From: Nocardioides sp. SLBN-35
Lineage (GTDB): Bacteria > Actinomycetota > Actinomycetes > Propionibacteriales > Nocardioidaceae
Direction of reading: 5' to 3'
Length of the DNA stretch: 64,000 bases
Assembly (NCBI RefSeq): GCF_006715725.1
Contig: NZ_VFNU01000001.1
Span: 744,001-808,000, forward strand
Positions 49,669 through 58,395 of the stretch are shown in pieces. The notes under the pieces are model-generated. The model was not told the DNA's origin. It did no database searches and was given only the letters and a program-made list of their open reading frames with translations. The position numbers and the translations under genes are program-made. Within the stretch, counting starts at the first letter, position 1. Each line of letters begins with the position of its first letter.

Positions 49669-52650
49669 GTGCCCCCTCACAGCGACCAGGTCGCGCGCTA
49701 CGCCCGCTTCGCCGTACGACGGGCCGGGTGGGTGGTGCTCGCGTGGCTGGCCGTCACGGTCGTGATGAACGTGGCGGTACCGCAGCTCGAGGAGATCGCC
49801 GGGCGCGACTCTTCGCCGATGGTGCCGAAGGACGCGCCGTCGATGCGCGCCGTCGAGCTGATGAACCAGGAGTTCAGCAACGGCGACGCCGAGAGCTTCA
49901 TCGTGGTGGCGATGGAGCGGACTTCGGGCCTGACCAAGGCGGACCGGGCGTACGCCGAGGGCCTGGTCGGCGGGCTCGCCGAGGACAAGGGCGACGTCGC
50001 GTTCGTCCAGGACATCCGGGACCCCGCGCTGCGCAGGGCGTTGACCAGCGACGACGGGCAGGCGCGCTACCTGCTGGTCGGCATCACCGGCGCGACCGGC
50101 GCGCCCGCGTCGCTGCGCCAGGTCGCCGCGGTGCGCGACATCGCCCGGGCCGGTGCGCCGGACGGGCTCACCGTCCAGGTCACCGGGCCCACCGCGACCG
50201 TCGTGGACCTCGCGACCGAGACCGAGCACAGCGTCGTGCGGATCACCGTGGTCACCATCGGCCTGATCGCGCTGATCCTGTTCCTGATCTACCGCTCGCT
50301 CGTGGTCCCGGTCCTCATCCTCACCGTCGTCGGGCTGGGCCTCGGGCTCGGCCGGGCGGTGGTCGCGTGGTGCGGGCTGCAGGATCTCTTCGCGGTCTCA
50401 ACGTTCAGCGGCTCCTTCCTCACCGCGATCGTGCTCGGCGCCGGCACCGACTACGCCGTCTTCCTGGTGGCGCGCTACCACGAGCAGCGCCGTCTCGGCG
50501 TCGAGCCTGGGCGGGCGGCCGCGATCGCCGCGACCCGGGTCGGCTCGGTCATCGCCGGCTCCGCCGTCACCGTCGTCCTCGCCACCCTCGCGATGGCACT
50601 GGCCGACCTCGGCTTCTTCAACACCACCGGCCCCGCGGTCGCCGTCAGCATCGCGGTCAACCTGCTGGTCAGCCTCACCCTCACCCCGGCGCTGCTCGCC
50701 CTCGCCGGCCGGCGCGGCTGGGCCGAGCCGCGCGAGTCGAAGGCCTCGGGAGTGTGGGAGCGCGTCGCCGGCGTCGTGGCCGCGCACCCCGCGCGTACGT
50801 TCGTCGCCTCACTCGTCCCGCTCGCCCTGCTGGCCGCGGTGTTCCCCCTCACCGACCTGTCGTACGACGTGCGCGACCCGCTCCCCGAGGACGCGGAGAG
50901 CAACGCCGGGTATGCCCTGTTGGGACGGCACTTCCCCGTCAACGAGGTGCTCCCCGACTACGTGCTCATCCGTGCCGACCACGACCTGCGCACCAGCAAG
51001 GACCTCGCCGTGCTCGAGCGCGCCTCGGCCGCAGTGGCCCAGCACGACGGAGTGGCCCTGGTGCGCGGGGTCACCCGGCCGCTCGGCGTACCGATCACGG
51101 AGGCGTCGGTCGCCCACCAGGCCGGGCTGGTCGGGGACGAGCTCGGCAAGGCGCAGGGCAAGGTCGCCGAGGGCACCAGCGGTGCCGAGCAGCTGGCGGA
51201 CGGTGCCGGGCAGCTCGACGACGGGGCCGGCCGGCTCGCCGACGGGGCCGGCAAGGCCGTGACCGGTGCCGACCGGATCGCCGCCTCGACGGGCCGGCTC
51301 ACCTCCGGCATGACCAAGCTGCTCGACGGCGCCGACGCCGCGATCACCGGGACGGGCGACCTGCGCACGGGCGCGGCCGGTCTCGCCGACGGTCTGGACA
51401 CCGCCGCGGACCAGGTGCAGGTCGCCGTCGACGGTCTCGGGCTGGTTCACGACGCGCTGGCCACCAAGAGCCTCACCTGCGGTCTCGACCCGGCCTGCCG
51501 GCAGGCCCGGACCGGGCTCAAGCAGATCTGGGAGGCCGAGCGCGACCAGCTGCTGCCTGGCCTGCGCCAGGCCGCGAAGGGTGCCCGGGCACTGGCCACC
51601 GGCAGCGGCGACCTTCAGTCCGGCCTCCAACAGCTGCGGGCCGGGATGGCGAAGGCCCGCAACGGCAGCCGCCAGCTCGCCGACGGCCAGAAGGTCTTCG
51701 CCGACCGGCTCGGCGACCTCTCCGCCGGTGTCGACGAGCTCGCGGCGGGGGCCGACCGCCTGTACGGCGGCACCCGGCAGGTCGCGGCCTCGCTGCCCGA
51801 GCTCGAGCACGGCCTCGCGGCAGCCGCACGCCACCTCCGCGAGACGCGCACGGCGGCCGACGACCCGGTCAGCGGTGGCTTCTACCTGCCGCCGACCGCC
51901 CTGCAGGACCAGGACTTCGCCGCGGCCATGCGGCTCTACCTCTCGCCCGACGGCCGGACGGCGCGCCTCGCCGTACTCGGCTCGACCGACGCCTTCGGTC
52001 CCGAGGCCTCCGACCGGGTCGAGGACATCCGTGCCACCGTGGAGACCTCCCTCAACGGCACCCGTCTCGACGACGCCGAGGTCCTCACCACCGGGATGGC
52101 GAGCACGAACGCCGACCTGCGCGACTACTCGATGTCCGACCTCGAGGTGATCGCGAGCCTCGCGCTGGTGGCGGTCTTCCTCGTGCTCCTGCTGCTGCTG
52201 CGCAGCCTGGTCGCGGCGTTCGCGCTGATGGCCACGGTCGTGCTGTCGTACGTCGCCGCGATCGGCCTCTCGGTGCTGGTGTGGCAGTACGGGCTGGGCA
52301 TCCAGCTCGACTGGACCGTCGCCGCCGTCGCGTTCGTCGTGCTCGTCGCCGTCGGCGCCGACTACAACCTGCTGCTGACCAAGCGGATGCACGAGGAGGC
52401 GCCCGACGGCTCGGCCCTGGGGATCGCGCGCGCGACCGCCGCGACGGGGGGAGTGATCACGTCGGCCGGCGTGATCTTCGCGGTCTCGATGATGGCGCTG
52501 CTCGCCGGCCGGGTGACCACGATCGGGCAGGTCGGGTTCACCATCGCCGTGGGGCTGCTGCTCGACACCTTCGTCGTGCGCTCGCTCCTCGTGCCCGCAC
52601 TCGCTACGTTGCTGGGCAGGCGGCTGTGGTGGCCGCAGCGGACTCGGTGA
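49669..52650 (+). CDS. MmpL-like RND transporter with YhgE-type coiled-coil loop
   Basis: This 993-residue inner-membrane protein has two halves, each with an extracytoplasmic domain and a bundle of membrane helices. The first half has LSVLG-type helices and TAIVLGAGTDYAVFLVARYHE; the second has AVAFVVLVAVGADYNLLLTKR. Both GADYN-like motifs carry the proton-relay Asp and Tyr. Between them (about residues 490-720), repeats of the type DGAGQLDDGAGRLADGAG form a long coiled-coil, as in YhgE/Pip fusions. Probably exports lipids or hydrophobic drugs. A TetR gene follows 14 bases later. Confidence 0.92.
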   Translation: MPPHSDQVARYARFAVRRAGWVVLAWLAVTVVMNVAVPQLEEIAGRDSSPMVPKDAPSMRAVELMNQEFSNGDAESFIVVAMERTSGLTKADRAYAEGLVGGLAEDKGDVAFVQDIRDPALRRALTSDDGQARYLLVGITGATGAPASLRQVAAVRDIARAGAPDGLTVQVTGPTATVVDLATETEHSVVRITVVTIGLIALILFLIYRSLVVPVLILTVVGLGLGLGRAVVAWCGLQDLFAVSTFSGSFLTAIVLGAGTDYAVFLVARYHEQRRLGVEPGRAAAIAATRVGSVIAGSAVTVVLATLAMALADLGFFNTTGPAVAVSIAVNLLVSLTLTPALLALAGRRGWAEPRESKASGVWERVAGVVAAHPARTFVASLVPLALLAAVFPLTDLSYDVRDPLPEDAESNAGYALLGRHFPVNEVLPDYVLIRADHDLRTSKDLAVLERASAAVAQHDGVALVRGVTRPLGVPITEASVAHQAGLVGDELGKAQGKVAEGTSGAEQLADGAGQLDDGAGRLADGAGKAVTGADRIAASTGRLTSGMTKLLDGADAAITGTGDLRTGAAGLADGLDTAADQVQVAVDGLGLVHDALATKSLTCGLDPACRQARTGLKQIWEAERDQLLPGLRQAAKGARALATGSGDLQSGLQQLRAGMAKARNGSRQLADGQKVFADRLGDLSAGVDELAAGADRLYGGTRQVAASLPELEHGLAAAARHLRETRTAADDPVSGGFYLPPTALQDQDFAAAMRLYLSPDGRTARLAVLGSTDAFGPEASDRVEDIRATVETSLNGTRLDDAEVLTTGMASTNADLRDYSMSDLEVIASLALVAVFLVLLLLLRSLVAAFALMATVVLSYVAAIGLSVLVWQYGLGIQLDWTVAAVAFVVLVAVGADYNLLLTKRMHEEAPDGSALGIARATAATGGVITSAGVIFAVSMMALLAGRVTTIGQVGFTIAVGLLLDTFVVRSLLVPALATLLGRRLWWPQRTR

Positions 52651-52664
52651 CTCGGGGGATGATC

Positions 52665-53252
52665 ATGAGGCAGGTCGACCTGCGGCAGCGGCTGATCCGA
52701 GCCGCGGAGCAGGAGATCGCGGCCTGCGGACCGGCCAAGGCCAGCCTGCGCGCGATCGCCCGCCGGGTCGGGGTCTCCCACCAGGCGACCGCCCACCACT
52801 TCGAGGACCGGGCAGGCCTGTTCACCGCGCTCGCCGTCGAGGGCTTCGAGCTCTTGCTGTCGTCGACCCGCTCGGCCGTCGTCGACGTCCCGGTTGCGGG
52901 TGGTCAACAGGTCACCGCCGCCGGAGTCGCGTACGTCGAGTTCGCCGCCCGCCAGCCGACGATGTTCGACGTGATGTTCCGCCCCGAGCTGCTGCACGCC
53001 GACGACGCCGCACTCTGCGACGTCCGGCTCGCCCACCGGGCCCTGCTGCTCGACCTCGTCCGGGCGGCCCAGGCGGACGGGTGGGCAGCGTCGGTGCCGA
53101 CGGAGGAGCTGGTCACCATCGGCTGGGCGACCGTGCACGGGCTGGCGGTGTTGCAGCGCGACGCCCAGCTGACCGCCGTACCCACCGAGGTCGACCTCGA
53201 ACCGGCCAAGCTGCTCGTCGTGATCGGTCAGGCGCTGGGCGCGCTGGCGTGA
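52665..53252 (+). CDS. TetR family regulator of the MmpL-like operon
   Basis: This 195-residue TetR protein has RQRLIRAAEQEIAACGPAKA, LRAIARRVGVSHQATAHHFE and a WHG-type C-terminal domain (VAYVEFAARQPTMFDVMFRPE, IGWATVHGLAVL). ATG 52665 is preferred over 52659 because GGGGGA then lies at proper distance. It is cotranscribed with the exporter and most likely represses it through the palindrome at 49632-49646. Its stop is followed immediately by the 209-base inverted-repeat element. Confidence 0.88.
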   Translation: MRQVDLRQRLIRAAEQEIAACGPAKASLRAIARRVGVSHQATAHHFEDRAGLFTALAVEGFELLLSSTRSAVVDVPVAGGQQVTAAGVAYVEFAARQPTMFDVMFRPELLHADDAALCDVRLAHRALLLDLVRAAQADGWAASVPTEELVTIGWATVHGLAVLQRDAQLTAVPTEVDLEPAKLLVVIGQALGALA

Positions 53253-53461
53253 CTTGTAACTAAGTGTTACAGCACGTTTCTGGCTGCACCAGCGCCCGGG
53301 TAGCGGTCGCAGCGCCGAGGTAGATGTCTGCTGGGTACTCGGAGGTGTTGCTCGGCGCGCGACTGCCATCGAGCCAAGGGTTGCTACCAGCCACCCGGGC
53401 GTTGTGGCTACTACCTGGGCGCTGTTGCACCGCTTTCTGGCGCGTAACACTTAGTTACAAG
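53253..53461. repeat. 209-base element with 18-base perfect terminal inverted repeats
   Basis: 53253-53270 and 53444-53461 are exact reverse complements, each containing TGTAAC-N5-GTTACA-like symmetry. Further inside, CAGCGCCC-GGTAG-like segments near both ends also pair, so the whole element folds into a long imperfect hairpin. It fills the gap between two convergent genes and supplies the stop codon of the adenylate cyclase. No open frame or transposase is inside; it resembles a MITE or a large two-way terminator. Confidence 0.75.
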
Positions 53462-55026
53462 CGCTGGATCGCCAGCCGGGTCGGCTCGCTCCGCCCGCGG
53501 AGCACGATCTCGCCGTGCCCGATCCAGTGGGCCGCCTCGGCCGGGTCGGCGGCGGCGACCGAGTCCCAGGAGGCGAGTACGCCGCCGGGCACGTCCTTGG
53601 CGAGGTCGGTGAGCCGGGCGGCGGAGTTCACGGCATCGCCGATCACGGTGTACTCGAAGCGCTGCTCGTGCCCGACGTTGCCCGCGACGACCTGGCCGGT
53701 GGCGACGCCGATCCCGGCACCCACTTCGGGCACCTCGACGGCCAGCCGCGCTGCGGCGGCGCGGGCCGCGGCGAGCGCCGCGGTGGCGTGGTCGTCGAGC
53801 TCGACCGGGGCGCCGAAGATCGCGAGCACCGCGTCGCCGATGAACTTGTTGACCAGCCCGTGGTGACGGTCGACCTCGTCGACGACGACCCCGAAGAACC
53901 GGTTGAGTACGGCGACCACCTCGGTCGGCCCGTGCTGGGTGGCGTACGTCGTGGACCCGATGAGGTCGACGAAGAGCACGGAGCACTCCCGGGTCTCACC
54001 GCCGAGCTCGATCTCGCCGGCGCCCAGGGCCGCCGCGGCCGCCGCGACCTCCTGGCCGACGTGCCGGCCGAACAGGTCGCGGATCTGCTCGCGGTCCCGC
54101 AGCCCGTGGACCATGGAGTTGAAGCCGCTCTGCAGCTGGCCGAGCTCGGTGCCGTCGTACACCACCACGTCGGCGTCGAGCCGGCCCTTCTCGACCTCCT
54201 GCATCGCGTCGCGCACCGACAGGAGGGGCGCGACGACCGACCGGGCGTTGAGATCGGTGAGCAGGAAGCCGAACAGCAGCACGATCCCGCACACGATGAT
54301 CGTCACGACGGCGAGTTGGGTGAGCGTCGCGTCCGAGCCGGCGGGCGTGAGGGCGAGGATCGCGGCGATGAGGAGGCCGACGACCGGCGCGCCGGTGCCG
54401 AGCGTCCAGAAGATCGCCATCCGGGGGCCGACACCGACGCCGCGCATCCTCTCGGTGACCCGGACGTCGCTCAGCGCCCGCGCCGCGATCGGTCGTAGTG
54501 AGAACTCCGTGAACAGGTAGGAGATGCCGGCCACCACGACCCCGCCGATGCTGACGGTGAGTGCTGTGCCGAGGGTGCGCGAGGGCTGCAGGAGGACCGT
54601 GAGCATCGTGAACAGCAGCGTCCCGACCAGCCACATCACCAGCTGCATGACCGTCAGCGTCAGCGGCACCCGCAGCGCCCGGGCACGCTGGGTGCGGTCC
54701 GGGTCGACGCCCGGCTGGGTGGCCCAGCGCAGGGCGCGCAGCGAGGTCGTCGTACCCCACACGGCACCGATCGCCGCAGCCACGAACACGTAGGTCGGGA
54801 TCGCGATCGCCAACGCGATCACCATCTCGCGGTTGGGACCGGGCGACGGGATCGCCCAGGTGTTGATGACGAACACGACGAGCGCGCCGATCAGGTTGGT
54901 GCCGACCAGGAGCACGGTCAGCAGCACCTGGATCCGGACCCGGAGCTGCCGGGGCTCCTGGTCGCGCGGGCCGAGGACGCGCGAGCCGAACGGGCTGCGT
55001 CGTCGAGAGGCGGTCCCGCGCGGCAT
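53455..55026 (-). CDS. class III adenylate cyclase, membrane-bound with HAMP
   Basis: This 523-residue protein starts with about six membrane helices (residues about 25-265), then a HAMP domain (VAPLLSVRDAMQEVEKGRLDADV, ELGQLQSGFNSMV) and a C-terminal cyclase homology domain. Catalytic residues are visible: metal Asp in LFVDLIGST and FIGDAVLAIFG, adenine-selecting Lys in VNKFIGD, and VIGDAVNSAARL with transition-state Asn and Arg. It should make cAMP as a homodimer. The layout equals the mycobacterial Rv1318c-Rv1320c group. The stop codon lies in the right arm of the 209-base inverted-repeat element. Confidence 0.93.
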   Translation of the reverse strand: MPRGTASRRRSPFGSRVLGPRDQEPRQLRVRIQVLLTVLLVGTNLIGALVVFVINTWAIPSPGPNREMVIALAIAIPTYVFVAAAIGAVWGTTTSLRALRWATQPGVDPDRTQRARALRVPLTLTVMQLVMWLVGTLLFTMLTVLLQPSRTLGTALTVSIGGVVVAGISYLFTEFSLRPIAARALSDVRVTERMRGVGVGPRMAIFWTLGTGAPVVGLLIAAILALTPAGSDATLTQLAVVTIIVCGIVLLFGFLLTDLNARSVVAPLLSVRDAMQEVEKGRLDADVVVYDGTELGQLQSGFNSMVHGLRDREQIRDLFGRHVGQEVAAAAAALGAGEIELGGETRECSVLFVDLIGSTTYATQHGPTEVVAVLNRFFGVVVDEVDRHHGLVNKFIGDAVLAIFGAPVELDDHATAALAAARAAAARLAVEVPEVGAGIGVATGQVVAGNVGHEQRFEYTVIGDAVNSAARLTDLAKDVPGGVLASWDSVAAADPAEAAHWIGHGEIVLRGRSEPTRLAIQRL

Positions 55027-55051
55027 GGGCCGAAGCGTAGTGACTCCTAGG

Positions 55052-56707
55052 ATGAGGCGGGTGGGTCTCGGGAGAAGGATCGCCGCTGCTGTCGTGCCCG
55101 CCCTCGCTCTGACGGCGTGCACGGGCGGGACGTACGGCGACGAGCTCGTCCGGTCGGGGCCCGCCGACCCCGCGCGGGCCACCCTGGCCGACGGGCACGA
55201 GCTCGTCATCAGCGACGGCGGCGACAGGTACGTCGCACAGTGGCGCGAGCGCGGTGGTGAGGGATGGACCGAGCCACAGACGGTCGCACAGGGCTCGGAC
55301 CTCGACACGGGTGGCTCCACGATCGTGGTGGGCGGTGACGCCGCGGTCGTCGCCATCGACTGGTGGCAGGCGGACGACGACGAGCACGACAGCTTCGTCC
55401 GCAGCGACGCGGCGATCTGCCACGACCTCACCTGCGACCTCGTCGAGGACGTCACCGCGGCGCCGATGATCGACGCGGACGGGACCTTCGCCGCGGTCGC
55501 CACCGACGACGAGGTGCCCGCGTTCGCGGTGTGGCGCGGAGACGACGAGGGATGGCAGCGGGTGCGGCTGACCGGACCGCCGGCTGCGACGGGCGGGGTG
55601 CACCGGGCGCCGGACGTGAGGCTGCTGGCCGACGGCAGCCTGGTGACGGTGGTGGGACGGCAGGGGGCGGACGGCTGCACCTTCGAGCTGTGGGCCGCCC
55701 GCCCGCGTCGCACCGAGCTCGCCGTGGTCGCCGCCACCCCGGCCCGCGGCCAGGACGGCTGCTACGCCGAGGACATCGAGGCAGGGACCGCGTCGGTGTC
55801 CTTCTACAACCGCGCCATCGACCAGGTCGTCACCTTCACCCGCACCGGCGACACCTGGACCGACGACCAGCCGGGCGGCGCGACCGGCGAGGGAGGACTG
55901 GCCTCCATCGACCCCGCGGTCGGCCTGCCGATGCAGATCACCGACCTGGACGACGACTCGTCCGTCGCCGTGGGGTCACCGGACCTGCGCCGGGTCGTCG
56001 TCCAGCGCCGGTCCGCCGGCAGCACCGCGTGGACCGAGCCGAAGCAGGTGGCCCGGGCTCCCGCCGGCCAGGAGTGCCACGCCGCCCGCTCCGAGACGAT
56101 CTACGGCGCCACCGACGTCCTCCACCTCGTCCAGTGCTGGCCCGCGGGCTCCGCCTGGGGTGACGAGTACGACGACGCGCCGCCGCCCTCGACCGGCGTG
56201 GTGGTCGCCAGCGCGGAGGGCAGCGAGTGGGTCGCGCAGGTCGTCGAGCGGCCGGCGTACGAGCCGCTCTCCCAGACCAGCGCCCACCTGCTCGTCGCGC
56301 GCGGCGGTGAGCGCTCGCTGCTGTGGCGGCAGGGAGCGAAGGCGTTCGAGGTGGTGCACCTCCCGCTGGCCAACCCGACGGTCGACGCGCTGGCCGTCGC
56401 CGGCGACGAGGCGATCCGGGTCACCGGCAACCCCGACGAGGACGCCGCGTGCGTGCCCACCTGGTCCACGGCGCCGCTGACCGCCCGCAGCTGGGGACCC
56501 TCGCAGCCGATCGCGCCGATCCCGGAATGGGCCGCCGGTCCCCACGACTGCTACGGCGTGGTGATCGACCAGGAGGAGCTCAAGCGCGCGCCGAGCCCCG
56601 ACCGCGCCTACCGGGTCGCGGCGGTCGTCGAGGACTACAACGGGTCGATCGACGGCGTGCTGTCCCGGGTCCGCGGCGACTGGCGGTTCGAGGGCTCCGG
56701 GGACTGA
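55052..56707 (+). CDS. putative lipoprotein of unknown function
   Basis: This protein of about 551 residues has a short lipoprotein signal (AAAVVPALALTAC, lipobox LTAC). The mature part is rich in beta strands with repeated WTEPQ/WTDDQ and AVWRGDDE-type units, like the secreted repeat protein at 36889-38757, suggesting a propeller. Several Cys (CHDLTCD, DGCTFE, DGCYAED, QECHA) may form disulfides. A GTG at 55061 is an alternative start: TAGGAT lies seven bases before it, and the ATG at 55052 falls within that hexamer. Divergent from the cyclase. Function unknown. Confidence 0.78.
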   Translation: MRRVGLGRRIAAAVVPALALTACTGGTYGDELVRSGPADPARATLADGHELVISDGGDRYVAQWRERGGEGWTEPQTVAQGSDLDTGGSTIVVGGDAAVVAIDWWQADDDEHDSFVRSDAAICHDLTCDLVEDVTAAPMIDADGTFAAVATDDEVPAFAVWRGDDEGWQRVRLTGPPAATGGVHRAPDVRLLADGSLVTVVGRQGADGCTFELWAARPRRTELAVVAATPARGQDGCYAEDIEAGTASVSFYNRAIDQVVTFTRTGDTWTDDQPGGATGEGGLASIDPAVGLPMQITDLDDDSSVAVGSPDLRRVVVQRRSAGSTAWTEPKQVARAPAGQECHAARSETIYGATDVLHLVQCWPAGSAWGDEYDDAPPPSTGVVVASAEGSEWVAQVVERPAYEPLSQTSAHLLVARGGERSLLWRQGAKAFEVVHLPLANPTVDALAVAGDEAIRVTGNPDEDAACVPTWSTAPLTARSWGPSQPIAPIPEWAAGPHDCYGVVIDQEELKRAPSPDRAYRVAAVVEDYNGSIDGVLSRVRGDWRFEGSGD

Positions 56708-56746
56708 TCCCGTGCCCCGTTGGGCGGGACCTGATTGGATCGGACC

Positions 56747-57256
56747 ATGAGCGCAGCCCCCTCGTTCACGTCTGCGGAGATCACCGAGGCGTACGCCGCC
56801 TTCCACGAGCAGGTCGCCGACTTCGCCAAGACCGGGAGCTGGGACGGCTACGCGGACCTGTTCACCCCCGACGCGGAGTACGTCGAGCACGCGATGGGCA
56901 CCTTCCGCGGCCGCGACGAGATCCGTGCGTGGTCGGTGCGCACCATGACGTCCTACCCGGGACGGGTGATGCCCGAGTTCCCGATCACCTGGCAGGTCGT
57001 CGATGCCGCGCAGAACCGGCTGGTCTGCGAGGTCCTCAACCCGATGCCCGACCCCGGCGACGGGACGATGCTGACCGAGCCCAACATCACGATCATGACG
57101 TACGCCGGCGACGGGCTCTTCTCCCGCGAGGAGGACGTCTACAACCCGCTGCGCTTCCACGCCATGGCACAGAAGTGGGCCCGGATCGCTGCCGCGCACG
57201 GCAACGCCGACGAGGACGTGCTCGCGTGGCTCGACAGGTTCGGAGGCGGACGGTGA
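56747..57256 (+). CDS. SnoaL/NTF2-like protein
   Basis: This 169-residue protein has the NTF2-like pattern: ITEAYAAFHEQVADFAKTGSWDGYADLFTPDAEYVEH, then GTFRGRDEIRAW, PITWQVVDAAQNRLVCEVLNPMPD and ITIMTYAGDGLFSREEDVYNP. The Asp/His positions resemble steroid-isomerase or SnoaL cyclases, but many members are non-enzymatic. The GTG of the next gene overlaps its stop. It starts an operon of small unrelated proteins. Reaction unknown. Confidence 0.82.
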   Translation: MSAAPSFTSAEITEAYAAFHEQVADFAKTGSWDGYADLFTPDAEYVEHAMGTFRGRDEIRAWSVRTMTSYPGRVMPEFPITWQVVDAAQNRLVCEVLNPMPDPGDGTMLTEPNITIMTYAGDGLFSREEDVYNPLRFHAMAQKWARIAAAHGNADEDVLAWLDRFGGGR

Positions 57257-57753
57257 CCGGCGCCGCCAAGCGGATCCTGCTGGAGGTCCTCGGCTGGGTC
57301 CTGCTGCTCGCCGGCATCGCGGCGATCGTGCTTCCCGGCCCCGGGCTGCTGCTCATGGCGGCCGGGCTCGCGGTCCTGTCGCAGCAGTACACCTGGGCCG
57401 AGCGGCTCCTCGACCCCGTCCTGCTCCGCGCCCTGCGCGCGGCCGCGGAGGGCGTCGAGACCTGGCCGCGGATCATCGCCTCGACCATCGGCGCCCTCGG
57501 GATCGGCGTCTTCGGCATGGTCTGGCTGCTCGACCCGGACATGCCGGACTGGTGGCCGATCGACGAGAAGTGGTGGCTGCCCGGCGGCGTGTGGACCGGC
57601 GTCACGCTGCTGCTGTCGTGCGCGATCGCGCTCGGCCTGCTCGTCTACTCCTACCGGCGCTTCCATGGGAAGCCGGAGGCGCGGGCGGCCCTCGAGGGCG
57701 AGATCAGCGAAGCCGACGGCCGCCGGCACCACACCGACGAGCACGAGTGGTGA
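57253..57753 (+). CDS. PGPGW-motif transmembrane protein
   Basis: This 166-residue membrane protein has a first hairpin of two helices around VLGWVLLLAGIAAIVLPGPG and LLLMAAGLAVLSQQY, the PGPG motif that defines this actinobacterial family (TIGR02611-like). Two more helices follow (IIASTIGALGIGVFGMVW, GVTLLLSCAIALGLLVYSY), then a charged tail. Family function is unknown. Coupled by GTGA overlaps to the NTF2-like gene before and the acetyltransferase after. Confidence 0.82.
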   Translation: MTGAAKRILLEVLGWVLLLAGIAAIVLPGPGLLLMAAGLAVLSQQYTWAERLLDPVLLRALRAAAEGVETWPRIIASTIGALGIGVFGMVWLLDPDMPDWWPIDEKWWLPGGVWTGVTLLLSCAIALGLLVYSYRRFHGKPEARAALEGEISEADGRRHHTDEHEW

Positions 57754-58328
57754 GCGCCGTGGACGACACCCGCTCGACGAAGGAGCGGATGCTCGCCGGC
57801 GAGCTCTACCTCGCCGACGACCCCGAGCTGGTCGCGGACCACGTCCGGGCCCAGGAGCTCACCGAGGCCTACAACGCGACGGGGATCCACGAGCGCGCGC
57901 GTCGTACCGAGATCCTGCGCGAGCTGCTCGGCTCCCTCGGCGAGGACAGCGCGATCCGCCCGCCGCTGCGCGTCGACTACGGCAGCCAGATCCGGGTGGG
58001 TTCGGGGGTGTTCGTCAACTTCGGCCTGATCGCCCTCGACGTCGTCGACATCACCATCGGCGACGACGTGCAGATCGGGCCCAACGTGCAGCTGCTCACG
58101 CCGCTGCACCCGCTCGAGGCCGGGCTGCGGCGCGACAAGTGGGAGAACGCCGCCCCGATCACGATCGGCGACAACGTGTGGCTCGGCGGCGGGGTGATCG
58201 TCTGTCCCGGTGTCAGCATCGGCGCCGACACCGTCGTCGGCGCCGGCTCGGTCGTCACCCGCGACCTGCCCGCCGGCGTGCTGGCGGTCGGCAACCCGGC
58301 CCGGGTGGTGAGAGAGCTCCCCGCATGA
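57750..58328 (+). CDS. sugar O-acetyltransferase (Maa/NodL/LacA family)
   Basis: This 192-residue protein has the Maa N-terminal domain (TKERMLAGELYLADDPELVADHVRAQELTEAYNAT) and a left-handed beta-helix of hexapeptides (VGSGVFVNFGLIALDVVDITIG, QIGPNVQLLTPLHPLEAGLR, VGAGSVVTRDLPAGVLAVGNPARVVREL). The catalytic His is in LTPLHPL. It transfers acetyl from acetyl-CoA to a sugar or similar hydroxyl. The GTG overlaps the preceding stop by four bases. A palindromic repeat begins right after its stop. Confidence 0.92.
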   Translation: MSAVDDTRSTKERMLAGELYLADDPELVADHVRAQELTEAYNATGIHERARRTEILRELLGSLGEDSAIRPPLRVDYGSQIRVGSGVFVNFGLIALDVVDITIGDDVQIGPNVQLLTPLHPLEAGLRRDKWENAAPITIGDNVWLGGGVIVCPGVSIGADTVVGAGSVVTRDLPAGVLAVGNPARVVRELPA

Positions 58329-58332
58329 ACCA

Positions 58333-58389
58333 CCCCACGAAGTTCTGCGGCTCCCCCGCTGCGCTCCTCCGCCGCACAACTCCGCGGGG
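58333..58389. repeat. palindromic repeat, copy 1
   Basis: Arms 58333-58351 (CCCCACGAAGTTCTGCGGC) and 58371-58389 pair at 16 of 19 positions around a loop TCCCCCGCTGCGCTCCTCC. It follows an ATGA at the end of the acetyltransferase gene. A related copy occurs at 63920-63970; both end CGCGGGGACCCCGGT. Confidence 0.7.
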
Positions 58390-58395
58390 ACCCCG

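Noticed and set aside
53253..53461. Insertion sequence
   Set aside because: Terminal repeats are present but there is no transposase frame inside and no clear target duplication; kept only as a MITE-like or terminator element.
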